Shown one piece after another: positions 54,037 to 62,089 of a stretch of 64,000 nt of DNA. Each line of letters begins with the position of its first letter. Position 1 is the first letter of the stretch. Position numbers and translations under genes: made by a program. The DNA comes from Ochrobactrum sp. CGA5. GTDB lineage: Bacteria; Pseudomonadota; Alphaproteobacteria; Rhizobiales; Rhizobiaceae. The stretch covers positions 49,382-113,381 of the forward strand of contig NZ_VCIG01000002.1 in assembly GCF_006345815.1 (NCBI RefSeq). Direction: 5' to 3'. The notes beneath the pieces are model-generated. The model searched no databases, had not been told where the DNA came from, and saw nothing but the letters and a program-made list of their open reading frames with translations.

Positions 54037-54818
54037 TATGCGGTCCTCCCGGAAGTGGTGGGAATTTCGAGGGCGTAGGCCTCCTGCCAAACATCAGCGT
54101 GGTAAGCCTTGACCGTCCCGTAATTCGCATCGAATACGTCGATTGGCGGAATTCCCATTTCGGCGGCAGTGGCTTTCAGTTCGCGCCAATTGAACTTTTG
54201 CCCATGCCAGAGCATTTCCATGCGCTTTACAGTGGCGTATTCCTGCGAGCGGTCGAGTTCCACCTCCAGTTTGTTCGCCTTTTTGACGGCTTGGCTGGCT
54301 GTATTCATGGCCGTAGCTTCGCGGCGGGTGCCGATCTCGGCCTTTGTCTGTTCGGCCAGCCGGCGGGCCTCGTACTGTTCAGCCCATGCACGGGCGGCAG
54401 CGGCGGGATCGGAGAAGTTCGGAACAGCAATGTTACAGCTCTCCAGTTCGGCTAGTTTGTCGATCACGCGCTTGCGCAGTTTCACGTCATAGCCGGTGGC
54501 CAGCGTCATTGCATGTTCACGGTCGAGGATGATTTCAGCGACATATTCGCCGCGACCGTCCATAACTATTTGAAATCCTTGATGGTCCAGATTTGGGCCA
54601 TGTCCGTGACGCAAATTTGCGTCATCAGCAATGAATTCCTCAAAGGTCTCACCTTCGCGTGCATACAAATCTACCAGCATCTTGCGGGTGTCACGCAAGA
54701 CGTGCTTGTGCAGCTTGCCTGTCACCTCGGCAATCTGCTTGGTGGACAAGCGGACGCTGTTCCCGCTATGTGCGCCTAGATTTCCGGGCAAGCCGGTGCT
54801 ATATGATTGTTCAGTCAC
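54036..54818 (-). CDS. Rha-family phage regulatory protein
   Basis: A 260-residue protein. The N-terminal Rha/ANT-type domain reads RLSTKQIAEVTGKLHKHVLR then DTRKMLVDLY, close to the conserved pattern of phage regulatory protein Rha. The C-terminal half is helical with an antirepressor-like end (FNWRELKATAAEMGIPPIDV then WQEAYALEIP). GTG 54818 is chosen because AGGAG lies about 8 bases upstream. Rha proteins interfere with infection of hosts lacking IHF and act in the lysogenic switch; here the role is inferred. Confidence 0.75.
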   Translation of the reverse strand: MTEQSYSTGLPGNLGAHSGNSVRLSTKQIAEVTGKLHKHVLRDTRKMLVDLYAREGETFEEFIADDANLRHGHGPNLDHQGFQIVMDGRGEYVAEIILDREHAMTLATGYDVKLRKRVIDKLAELESCNIAVPNFSDPAAAARAWAEQYEARRLAEQTKAEIGTRREATAMNTASQAVKKANKLEVELDRSQEYATVKRMEMLWHGQKFNWRELKATAAEMGIPPIDVFDANYGTVKAYHADVWQEAYALEIPTTSGRTA

Positions 54819-54910
54819 TTTATGGCTCCTAAACCTTGTGACAATCGGGAACCGTGCTGCGAACACGGTGACTACTTTGAAAACGGCGATTGGATGAGAG
54901 CTGCGAACTC

Positions 54911-55075
54911 TTATTCGGTTGCCGTTTTCGTTTGCTGCGATAGCGCTTCCTTTATCAATCGTCTGATCGCTTCGGCTCTTGTCGCTATTCGCTGCGCGAA
55001 CCTGTACGTATCGATTTCATCACAAAGGGATTGCTCCATCATCAGCGGTATGCGCAGGTCCTTCCTCTCTTGCAT
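54911..55075 (-). CDS. Ribbon-helix-helix regulator (54 aa)
   Basis: A 54-residue protein starting MQERKDLRIPLMMEQSLCDE; the ribbon DLRIPLMM and helices IDTYRFAQRIATRAEAIRRL match small RHH repressors. AAAGGG lies upstream of ATG 55075. It is divergent from a second RHH gene, and both promoters share two TTGTGCAA sites. Confidence 0.7.
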   Translation of the reverse strand: MQERKDLRIPLMMEQSLCDEIDTYRFAQRIATRAEAIRRLIKEALSQQTKTATE

Positions 55076-55103
55076 AAATGCCCTTTCTATTATGTTGGGC
55101 AAC

Positions 55104-55159
55104 TTGTGCAACTTAATATTAACCGTGTTTCGAACAGGGTCAACAGAAAAGTTGTGCAA
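55104..55159. promoter_or_regulatory. Two TTGTGCAA operators between divergent RHH genes
   Basis: TTGTGCAA at 55104-55111 and at 55152-55159, each in an imperfect palindrome (ACTTGTGCAACT and AGTTGTGCAAGT), centre-to-centre 48 bp. Placement in the shared 111-base promoter suggests autoregulation by one or both RHH proteins. Confidence 0.55.
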
Positions 55160-55186
55160 GTTACGCCATCTGTGTATAACTTCGCC

Positions 55187-55573
55187 ATGACTGACGATAA
55201 AGAACTCAAAGATCAACGCATTCCGATCATGATGACGCCCTCCGAGGTGGAGGCCATCGATGACTGGGCGTTCAAAAATCGTATCCGCTCACGCGGAGAA
55301 GCAATTCGCCGTCTCTGCCAGATGGGTCTAATTTTTGATCGCGAATTGACGCCAGCTGTAGAGATGGTGGTCAATCATCTTCGAGACTCCATTGCTGGAA
55401 AAAAACCAAAGCTTACTCCTGCGCAACATCAACAAATGTTTCAGGATATGGCTATATCCCTATTTAATGCCGGAACCATCTTCGCCAAATTGGATAACGA
55501 TATACCAACAGAGGAGGCGATTGATGCGGTCATAAAACTCTACGAATACTATAAGCGGGCTGAGAAGAGTTAG
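55187..55573 (+). CDS. Ribbon-helix-helix regulator with C-terminal extension (128 aa)
   Basis: Starts MTDDKELKDQRIPIMMTPSE. The RHH core (DQRIPIMMTPSEVEAIDDWA then RIRSRGEAIRRL) resembles the divergent 54-aa protein, and an extra helical domain of about 70 residues follows. ATG 55187 is chosen; the open frame begins farther upstream inside the other gene. It probably binds the same operators, with the extension used for oligomerisation or a ligand. Confidence 0.7.
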   Translation: MTDDKELKDQRIPIMMTPSEVEAIDDWAFKNRIRSRGEAIRRLCQMGLIFDRELTPAVEMVVNHLRDSIAGKKPKLTPAQHQQMFQDMAISLFNAGTIFAKLDNDIPTEEAIDAVIKLYEYYKRAEKS

Positions 55574-55676
55574 CCTCATAGCAACTCCTATCGCTCGTTA
55601 ATCTATCTATCCTTGCAGATCGGCGTGCCACGGCGGCGGACTTCTTCTTGGGTCCATCGCCGAACGAGAAGGTCTA

Positions 55677-56273
55677 TCAATTTGCGTGAACGGCAGATTG
55701 CTTTGCTGTGCGGACGTTTGGACTCGCGTGGTTCTTGGCCTCTATGATATCGATAGCGGTGCTAACCGCTTTGTACGTCAGCTTTAAACGACGAGCGATT
55801 TCAGTAAGTGGAAACCCCTGCGCCCGAAGAAACTCGATTTCAGCGATATCGTTGCTTCCGACTGAACCTCTGGAGCGGCGACTTTCCTCAAACCTGTTTT
55901 TACGCAAAACTTCCGATTTGATATCGTCGGCAAGCTCTAATCGATACCCGGTTCCCCAAACTGTTGAGATTGCCAGACCAAGCTTGTCTGCCTTCTTCCG
56001 AATTCTACAGACCTGTACGTCAACAATCTTGATTTCGCGGTCAATGTCAGTGTCGCCGGTAAGCGCATTGAGACATTGCTCTTTGGTCAAGGTGCGTGGA
56101 TAGCTTTCTATAAGCGCCTTCAAAAGGCGGAAGGGCGAGGGCTCAAACCGGGCGACCTCTCCGCGATAAGAGACGACACCTGCGGGTTCATCTAAGATCA
56201 GATCAAGGCTTGAAACCTTGGCTCCGCAGCACGGGCATTCACTGGCTGCAATACTCTCTACATTTGATTTCAT
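55677..56273 (-). CDS. Winged-helix regulator with N-terminal CPCC motif and C-terminal HTH
   Basis: A 198-residue protein of unusual layout. Residues 10-20 carry ASECPCCGAKV, a possible metal or redox site. The middle is an OmpR/PhoB-type winged helix (FEPSPFRLLKALIESYPRTL, IVDVQVCRIRKKADKLGLAI then GTGYRL) without a receiver domain. The C-terminus has another helix-turn-helix (GFPLTEIARRLKLTYKAVST). Similar CtrA- or GcrA-like host-cycle regulators exist in alphaproteobacterial phages, but identity is not shown. It is divergent from the gene at 56579. Confidence 0.65.
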   Translation of the reverse strand: MKSNVESIAASECPCCGAKVSSLDLILDEPAGVVSYRGEVARFEPSPFRLLKALIESYPRTLTKEQCLNALTGDTDIDREIKIVDVQVCRIRKKADKLGLAISTVWGTGYRLELADDIKSEVLRKNRFEESRRSRGSVGSNDIAEIEFLRAQGFPLTEIARRLKLTYKAVSTAIDIIEAKNHASPNVRTAKQSAVHAN

Positions 56274-56354
56274 TTTGGATGGTTCCTAACATGTTTGTAG
56301 AAGATCGGTGCGTCAAGCGACGCGCTTCTTCGTGCTCATTAATGTGCATGTAAG

Positions 56355-56407
56355 GTGAATGTATTTCACATCACAGTCAAGCGCAAAAGTGAATAGTGTT
56401 CACTTTT
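56355..56407. promoter_or_regulatory. Two GTGAA-N5-TTCAC palindromes in a divergent promoter region
   Basis: GTGAA-N5-TTCAC at 56355-56369 and again at 56389-56403, where the palindrome extends to AAAAGTGAA/TTCACTTTT (56385-56407). Centres are 34 bp apart. The half-site TTCAC recurs three times at the Cro-side region 57460-57502, so the CI-like repressor is the likely ligand. Confidence 0.55.
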
Positions 56408-56578
56408 TGGAAAAGCTGAGCTTGGCGACCGGCGCGTACGCCGTGCGAAAGTTGGATCGCGACACATGAGGTAGCCGTAACCCGCCCATTAACTATTCAT
56501 TAAATTCCAGCCGAATTGTTCTTGATATGTTCCAGTCGCTGAGTCATCCTGTCGCACATAACGAGCGTACAGGGAGTA

Positions 56579-56842
56579 ATGAGTTTGAGCATGCAAACGC
56601 AGTATGTGGTGCAGGCGTATAGCAAGGCACCCAAGGGCAAAATCAATGCCGATGTGCCATTTCTGGCCAAGGATGTAAGCCATGCGCGCCGGGTCGCGGA
56701 AAAGCTGGCATCAATCAAACCCGCAGTAATTGCCTTTGTGAACAAGGGTGACGCGGATACCGGCGATTACGAAGAACCGAAGCTCATCTTCGCACATGGT
56801 GACCGGTTACCGCCAGAAGTGGCGGAAATGGAAAAGATATAG
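56579..56842 (+). CDS. Small phage early protein, unknown (87 aa)
   Basis: Starts at ATG 56579 with AGGGAG upstream and begins MSLSMQTQYVVQAYSKAPKG. Soluble; no family recognised. It follows the region with the two palindromes and is probably repressed in lysogeny. Confidence 0.6.
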   Translation: MSLSMQTQYVVQAYSKAPKGKINADVPFLAKDVSHARRVAEKLASIKPAVIAFVNKGDADTGDYEEPKLIFAHGDRLPPEVAEMEKI

Positions 56843-56858
56843 CGGCGGGGAGGAGTGA

Positions 56859-57077
56859 ATGATTAAATTCGTGACCATTCAGCCGGGTAAGGAAGGTGAT
56901 AGGCTGGAATTATTGCGCGTTGCCACGCTGAATGGTGGCCTTCTCACAGCAATGCGAAAGGCTGATTTCCAAGCAAAAGAACTCGCAGAAACTATGGCTT
57001 TGGCTCATGGTGGGCAGTGGCAGGCGCGAATTGATCATCAGCGGATGACTGTTCTGGTGTGGAAGGCTGACGCTTAA
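56859..57077 (+). CDS. Small phage protein, unknown (72 aa)
   Basis: Starts MIKFVTIQPGKEGDRLELLR with GGAGG upstream. Its last 86 bases lie antisense to the 3' end of the CI-like repressor gene, an overlap of coding sequence. No family recognised. Confidence 0.6.
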   Translation: MIKFVTIQPGKEGDRLELLRVATLNGGLLTAMRKADFQAKELAETMALAHGGQWQARIDHQRMTVLVWKADA

Positions 57078-57417
57078 TCACGGTGTCTATCACCGAAAAA
57101 GCAACTTCTACCCCACGCTGATCCAACCCTTCAATGCGGTTTAACACGTCCAGTATCTGCTTATCGCCCCGAATAGGGGCGAGAGGCATACTGGGATGCC
57201 GGTCTAATAGATCGCCTGGCATGCAATCGTATAGTTTCGCCAGCCCTTCAATCTGAGGCTGGAGATATGGGCTATTACCATTCTCGATTTTTGAAAGCAG
57301 TGTTCGAGAAACGCCGATCGCTTCGGCAGCGTCAAGCTGACCGATCCGTCGATGTTCCCGCCATTCTTTGAGGAAGGTTTTCCCCAAGACGGGCCGTGGT
57401 TTTGAAACTGGTGCCAT
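56992..57417 (-). CDS. CI-like phage repressor (XRE HTH)
   Basis: A 141-residue regulator. The XRE helix-turn-helix is FLKEWREHRRIGQLDAAEAI then GVSRTLLSKIENGNSPYLQP near residues 16-50. The C-terminal part (EGLDQRGVEVAFSVIDTVIK) lacks the Ser-Lys autoprotease of lambda CI, so SOS-driven self-cleavage is not indicated. It is divergent from the Cro-like gene with TTCAC repeats between them, the standard lysogeny switch. Confidence 0.75.
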   Translation of the reverse strand: MAPVSKPRPVLGKTFLKEWREHRRIGQLDAAEAIGVSRTLLSKIENGNSPYLQPQIEGLAKLYDCMPGDLLDRHPSMPLAPIRGDKQILDVLNRIEGLDQRGVEVAFSVIDTVIKRQPSTPEQSSADDQFAPATAHHEPKP

Positions 57418-57459
57418 TTCTCAATTCTCGCAGCTTTCGTCTGTGCAGTCCATGCAATG

Positions 57460-57502
57460 TCATTCACAAATGTTCTTGACATTCACGTGTACAACATTCA
57501 CA
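57460..57502. promoter_or_regulatory. Three ATTCAC repeats in the CI/Cro intergenic region
   Basis: CATTCAC occurs at 57461-57467, 57480-57486 and 57495-57501, spaced 19 and 15 bases. They share the TTCAC half-site with the palindromes at 56355-56403. Probable operators of the CI- and Cro-like proteins. Confidence 0.5.
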
Positions 57503-57510
57503 CATTAGGC

Positions 57511-57714
57511 ATGACTGCGCTAGCTGAATATATGAACATGGTTAACACAAGCTGCACGAGCCTCGCAAAGAGGGTCGGCTGTGACCGGTCGATGATCTCC
57601 AAACTTAAGACCGGAACGGCCACCCCTTCTTTGAAGCTGGCTTTGAAACTCGCACAAGAGACGGGTCTGTCCGTGGAAAGCTTGTTCAAGCAAACGGGGG
57701 ACGTCGATCAATGA
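57511..57714 (+). CDS. Cro-like HTH protein (67 aa)
   Basis: A 67-residue XRE-type protein: TSLAKRVGCDRSMISKLKTG then TATPSLKLALKLAQETGLSV. ATG 57511 is chosen because it follows AGG and lies after the operator repeats; the frame to 57457 would run through them. Its stop overlaps the next start (ATGA). First gene of the rightward early operon. Confidence 0.7.
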   Translation: MTALAEYMNMVNTSCTSLAKRVGCDRSMISKLKTGTATPSLKLALKLAQETGLSVESLFKQTGDVDQ

Positions 57715-57920
57715 CCTACCCCGCATCTCACGCGCATGCACGCGAGAAGCTTCTTTCGGGCGTGGCAAGATTTCCGTGCACTGCTGCCGGTCGCGCCATG
57801 ATGAGCGAGGCCTATGAGCTTGCGTTTATGCGCAATCCAGAGGAACCGATGCAAATTGCGGACCTCAACTGGGACATTCTAGCCGGGAAGCTTAGCTTGG
57901 CACTCGCGAGGTCGCGATGA
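57711..57920 (+). CDS. Small phage protein, unknown (69 aa)
   Basis: Overlaps the cro-like gene (ATGA) and the next gene (57917). Begins MTYPASHAHAREKLLSGVAR. No motif recognised; supported by tight packing in the early operon. Confidence 0.55.
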   Translation: MTYPASHAHAREKLLSGVARFPCTAAGRAMMSEAYELAFMRNPEEPMQIADLNWDILAGKLSLALARSR

Positions 57921-58294
57921 CGCTGGAGCCTGCGACCATTCTAAAGCTTGGAAAGCTGATACCTCGCCTTGCCAGCGAGCACGATGGCGAAGTTGTGGCA
58001 ACCGTTCGGGCTATTCGCAGGGTTCTGGAAAGCGCGGGTGCTTCACTGCACGACCTTTCTTCGGCGTTCGGATCGACTGAAGATCGGAGCAACACTCTGC
58101 CAGTTTCGCATGAGGATGTTCTGCGGGTCGGCCCATATCTGCTTGAGCATTGTGAACTCAACGACAGGGAACGCGAATTCGTTCTCTCGTTGGTTATCTG
58201 GGCGCGGCGAAAGCGCAGAAAATTCACCGTCACCGAAAAGCAAGCTGCTTGGTGGGCGGTCATCCTTTCATCGCATATGCAGAGCGAGGTTTAA
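57917..58294 (+). CDS. Phage protein, unknown (125 aa)
   Basis: Begins MTLEPATILKLGKLIPRLAS and is helical and charged, ending in ARRKRRKFTVTEKQAAWWAV. It is translationally coupled to the previous gene by a 4-base overlap. A DNA-associated role upstream of replication genes is plausible but not shown. Confidence 0.6.
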   Translation: MTLEPATILKLGKLIPRLASEHDGEVVATVRAIRRVLESAGASLHDLSSAFGSTEDRSNTLPVSHEDVLRVGPYLLEHCELNDREREFVLSLVIWARRKRRKFTVTEKQAAWWAVILSSHMQSEV

Positions 58295-58296
58295 CC

Positions 58297-58602
58297 GTGG
58301 CTCGTATTCGTTCAATACCTATCGCCTTCTTTACTGATGAAGACTTTGTTTCTGTCAGTGCATTTGCACGACTTCTGTTTATCGGGCTTGGCTCTATTGC
58401 TGATGGCCGGGGAACGTTTTCTTGGAGGCCGCTTTCCATAAAAATAAAAATATTTCCCGCCGATGACGTTGATGTGTCCGCACTGCTTGCAGAGTTGGAA
58501 ACCGCCAATCTGATTTTCCGCTTCGATAGCGGGGCTGAGTGTTGGGGCGGGATACGAGATTTTCACCATTTCAGAGGGGGGCGGAAAAATGGCGCGAATT
58601 AG
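58297..58602 (+). CDS. Replication-associated phage protein, short paralogue (101 aa)
   Basis: Starts GTG 58297, 2 bases after the previous stop. It begins (M/V)ARIRSIPIAFFTDEDFVSV and includes IKIFPADDVDVSALLAELET. The next gene has the same N-terminal domain (MARIRSVHPGLTSDESYMSM, ARIFPADNVDFSEVLAELVE), so the two are tandem duplicates; this one lacks the long C-terminal half. The stop overlaps the start of the long copy. Confidence 0.65.
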   Translation: MARIRSIPIAFFTDEDFVSVSAFARLLFIGLGSIADGRGTFSWRPLSIKIKIFPADDVDVSALLAELETANLIFRFDSGAECWGGIRDFHHFRGGRKNGAN

Positions 58603-59368
58603 GTCCGTTCATCCCGGCCTCACATCAGACGAGTCCTACATGTCCATGAGTATGACGTGCAAAGCCGCATGGCCTATTCTGTGGACTGAGTGCGACGATC
58701 ATGGAATTTTCGAGTGGAAGCCGATTGTTCTTAAGGCGCGGATTTTCCCTGCCGACAATGTCGATTTTTCCGAGGTTTTGGCCGAGCTCGTAGAGCTTGA
58801 TTGCGTTCGACAGTTCGAGGTCGGAGGCAAGTCCTTCGGTATTGTCAGGAATTTTGGCAAGTTTCAGAGACCGAAAAACCCATCATACAGGTATAGCCTT
58901 CCCATAGAGCTACAGGAATATGCATGTTTCAAGGCTGCTAATTCTAGCAGTCCTAGCCCAGTCCTAACCCAGCCCTACCCCACCACTGCCGAAAAGTCTC
59001 CGCAGATGAAGGAGGAAGGAGGTAGTAGGAAGGTAAGAGATAAATCTCTCGGTCAAACGCCACGCGACAAGCGCATGGCGGAGATAGATTTGGAATTCTC
59101 AGAAACCTTCTGGAAGGCCTATCCTCGCAAGGCAGCAAAAGGGGCGGCAGAAAAGGCGTTCCGGTCGGCCCGCAAGGTAGCCTCGCTTGATGAAATCATG
59201 GCGGGCGTTGAACGCTATGCCAAGGAACGTGCCGGGAAGGACAAGCAATTTACCGCGCACCCTGCGACGTGGCTCAATGCAAAAAGCTGGATGGATGAGC
59301 CGGAAAGCAGCCGTGACCGGCAGGCGAATGGTGAGCCCTCCCACGCATTCCTGTTCGGGCGAGGCTGA
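58589..59368 (+). CDS. Phage replication initiator-like protein (259 aa)
   Basis: N-terminal domain shared with the upstream short paralogue, then a low-complexity linker (about residues 115-150), then a C-terminal domain with FSETFWKAYPRKAAKGAAEK and HPATWLNAKSWMDEP, a pattern common in phage DnaD/DnaT-like replication proteins that load helicase. It is followed 2 bases later by a primase-helicase, which supports that job. Confidence 0.65.
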   Translation: MARIRSVHPGLTSDESYMSMSMTCKAAWPILWTECDDHGIFEWKPIVLKARIFPADNVDFSEVLAELVELDCVRQFEVGGKSFGIVRNFGKFQRPKNPSYRYSLPIELQEYACFKAANSSSPSPVLTQPYPTTAEKSPQMKEEGGSRKVRDKSLGQTPRDKRMAEIDLEFSETFWKAYPRKAAKGAAEKAFRSARKVASLDEIMAGVERYAKERAGKDKQFTAHPATWLNAKSWMDEPESSRDRQANGEPSHAFLFGRG

Positions 59369-59370
59369 TC

Positions 59371-61122
59371 ATGAGCGATATTCAGGACGCCCTCTCGCAG
59401 CATGGCATCCAGCTGCGCGACAGCCGACCGGGTAGCCACAAGGTTGTTTGCCCGCAGTGTTCAGCCTCACGCCGCAAGAAAAATGACCCGTGCCTGTCGG
59501 TGACGGTCGAGGCGGATGGCCGCGCTGTGTGGAAGTGCCACCATTGCGATTTCTCCGGGTCGACCGGTGGCGAAGGATATAGGCCACATCGAGAAAAGCG
59601 CATCTATCGAAAGCCGCAGCGCGTTCAGGACCCGCAACGGCCTGACAGCTTGTTCGCTTGGTTCAAGAACCGTGGCATATCCCCGGAAACTGTTCTCCGG
59701 ATGGGGATATACAAAACCCGTGCATGGTTTCCGCAGACCAATCAGGAAGAGGATTGCATCGCGTTTCCTTACGATTGGCAAGGCGAACTCCGAAATGTGA
59801 AGTATCGCACAGTCAGGAAGGAATTCCGGCAGGAGAAAGACCCGGAACCAGTTTTCTATAACGCGGACAGCATAGCCGAAGGCGAAGACCTGATTATCTG
59901 CGAGGGCGAAATAGACGTTCTCGCCTTCATCGAAGCGGGCTTCAAACACGTGGTTTCGTTGCCGAATGGCGCGCCGTCTGGGCCAGAGACAAGCGACAAG
60001 CGATACGAACCGTTCGGAACCCATTGGGATGCGCTGATGAAAGTTCGCCGGTTCCTGATCGCCAGCGATATGGACACACCGGGGGAAACACTGGCGCAGG
60101 AGATTGCCAAACGTGTCGGGCGCGACCGGTCTTTCCGGGTACGCATGCCGAACCTCAATGATGTTCAAGTGAAGGACGCCGACGAATGCTTGGTCGAGCA
60201 TGGTGCGGACGTGCTTCGCGAATGTGTCCATCTGGCGGAACCGTGGCCGATTGACGGACTGCACGCGGTCGATGATTTTTACGACGAGGTGATGGACCTT
60301 TACCACGGCAGAGGGCCGCAACCGCTCTCGACCGGCTTCAGCGAACTGGACAAGGCGTTCAAGTATATCCCCGGCCAGTTTATCGCGGTGACGGGCATCC
60401 CGAACCATGGGAAATCCCGCGTGCTCGATCAGATCGCCGTACAAACCGCGAGCAGTCGTGGGGAGAAATGGGCGATGTTTTCGCCGGAGACAGGAAACAG
60501 CAATCACATCGCGGATTTGTGCGAGATATGGGCAAGAGGTCCCTTTTTCGACGGCCCTAATCCTCGCTTATCGGAAGCCGATGTGAAAGCCGCACTGGAA
60601 TGGGTGCGTCAGCATTTCTTCATGATGGGTGCAGTCGAGCATACTCCGTCGATAGATTGGTTGCTGGAACGGGCGCGTGCTGCTGTGCTTCGATATGGCG
60701 TCAAAAACATCGTGATCGATCCCTATAACGAGCTTGAAGCATCCCGGCCCGACAAGCTGACCGAAACGGAATTCGTTTCGCAGCTGATTTCGAAGTGCAA
60801 GCGCTTTTCAAAACATCACGAATGCACGGTCTGGATGGTGATCCATCCGACCAAACTCAAATCAAATTCGGAAGAAGGAAAAGAGCCTGTGCCGGGTCTT
60901 TATGACCTCGCCGGGAGTGCGCACTGGCGCAACAAAGCAGATGCGGGGCTGGTCGTGTACCGCGACTATGCCGCTGATGCGACCTACGTCATCGCCAAAA
61001 AAATCAGACGCCAGCCCATGTGCGGCAGACCGGGTTCCGTCAAGCTCGAATTCATCGGCGCAGATCGTCGGTTCCGTGACATTCCAGATAGCTACGCAAT
61101 GCTTGGAAAGGAAAGCATATGA
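59371..61122 (+). CDS. Phage primase-helicase (zinc ribbon, Toprim, DnaB-like)
   Basis: A 583-residue protein like T7 gp4. The zinc ribbon has cysteines in VVCPQCSA, NDPCLS and WKCHHCDF near residues 27-65. The Toprim domain shows ICEGEIDVLAFIEAG (about 175) and IASDMDTPG. The helicase has Walker A GIPNHGKS (about 342-349) and a Walker B-type NIVIDPYNELEA. It primes and unwinds phage DNA. Its stop overlaps the next start (ATGA). The nearby initiator-like gene is its likely loader. Confidence 0.85.
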   Translation: MSDIQDALSQHGIQLRDSRPGSHKVVCPQCSASRRKKNDPCLSVTVEADGRAVWKCHHCDFSGSTGGEGYRPHREKRIYRKPQRVQDPQRPDSLFAWFKNRGISPETVLRMGIYKTRAWFPQTNQEEDCIAFPYDWQGELRNVKYRTVRKEFRQEKDPEPVFYNADSIAEGEDLIICEGEIDVLAFIEAGFKHVVSLPNGAPSGPETSDKRYEPFGTHWDALMKVRRFLIASDMDTPGETLAQEIAKRVGRDRSFRVRMPNLNDVQVKDADECLVEHGADVLRECVHLAEPWPIDGLHAVDDFYDEVMDLYHGRGPQPLSTGFSELDKAFKYIPGQFIAVTGIPNHGKSRVLDQIAVQTASSRGEKWAMFSPETGNSNHIADLCEIWARGPFFDGPNPRLSEADVKAALEWVRQHFFMMGAVEHTPSIDWLLERARAAVLRYGVKNIVIDPYNELEASRPDKLTETEFVSQLISKCKRFSKHHECTVWMVIHPTKLKSNSEEGKEPVPGLYDLAGSAHWRNKADAGLVVYRDYAADATYVIAKKIRRQPMCGRPGSVKLEFIGADRRFRDIPDSYAMLGKESI

Positions 61123-61256
61123 GCCCTTCAGCCATCCCAACCCATGACGGCAACTGGATTGCCCGTTGCCCTGCCAGTGGAAAGACCGCCAGCGGTCAGA
61201 GCCGGGACGCCTCGCTGGTCAATCTTCGCACCCTGATTGAAAGGGACGCTGCATGA
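61119..61256 (+). CDS. Small phage protein (45 aa)
   Basis: A 45-codon frame, MSPSAIPTHDGNWIARCPAS onward, whose start overlaps the helicase stop (ATGA) and whose stop overlaps the next start (ATGA). This double overlap in a packed operon supports it as a real gene. No family recognised. Confidence 0.6.
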   Translation: MSPSAIPTHDGNWIARCPASGKTASGQSRDASLVNLRTLIERDAA

Positions 61257-62089
61257 GCACGCTGCGCCCGATATATGCTTTCAGCCTGTCAGGGATAGAA
61301 CCGAACACGCCGCCGACCGGTCAGCCGATCTTTGAGAATGTCGATCCGTCTTCGCTGTTTGTCGACGGTGCCTATCAGCGCGACGTGGGCGAGCGCGGGG
61401 TGCGCCAAATCCGCCGCATGATCGAGCATTGGGACTGGAGCAAGTACCAGCCGCCGGTTTGCACCTATGCGGAAAACGACGAAGGGAAAACCATTCTCAA
61501 GATATTGGACGGCCAACATACTGCGATAGCAGCCGCCAGCCACCCACGCATCGATACAATCCCGGTGATGATCGTAGAGGCGTCGGGACTTGAAGCCCAG
61601 GCGAAAGCCTTTATCGGTCAGAACACCGACCGTTTGCAGGTGACAAAGCTCCAACTGCATCAGGCCGCGCTTATCGCTGGGGATGAAGACGCACTCGATA
61701 TCCAAAAGGTCTGTGATCGGGCAGGAGTCCGGCTCTTGTTGGCGAACAATGGGAAGTACGAAGCGGGCGACACGGTGGCTATCAGCGCTGTCTCAGCGGT
61801 CGTGAAAAAATACACCGCCATCAATGCCCGCAAAATTCTCGAAGTGCTGGCAAAGGCAGAACTCGCGCCGATCAGCACGCCGCATATTCGGGCGGCTGAA
61901 CATCTGATGACGGCGCCAGACTATGCCGACAGTTTCGAGCCGGAAGATTTGACCGCGGCAATCGTCGCGCTCGGACCCAAAGCCGATGCGGAGGCGAAGC
62001 TTCTCGCGATTTCGCACAAGATACCGCACTGGAAGGCGCTGGCTGTCACTTGGTTCAAGAACACGAAGAAACGCAGGAAGGTGGCCTGA
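61253..62089 (+). CDS. ParB-like nuclease-domain protein (DUF6551-like, 278 aa)
   Basis: A 278-residue protein. The ParB/Srx-type fold is indicated by NVDPSSLFVDGAYQRDVGER, VRQIRRMIEHWDWSKYQPPV and ILDGQHTAIAAASHP; a helical DNA-binding-like part follows. Such phage ParB-like proteins may have nuclease or NTPase activity; which one is not readable here. Stop and start overlaps (ATGA at 61253; TGATG at 62089) show it is in the same operon. Confidence 0.7.
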   Translation: MSTLRPIYAFSLSGIEPNTPPTGQPIFENVDPSSLFVDGAYQRDVGERGVRQIRRMIEHWDWSKYQPPVCTYAENDEGKTILKILDGQHTAIAAASHPRIDTIPVMIVEASGLEAQAKAFIGQNTDRLQVTKLQLHQAALIAGDEDALDIQKVCDRAGVRLLLANNGKYEAGDTVAISAVSAVVKKYTAINARKILEVLAKAELAPISTPHIRAAEHLMTAPDYADSFEPEDLTAAIVALGPKADAEAKLLAISHKIPHWKALAVTWFKNTKKRRKVA

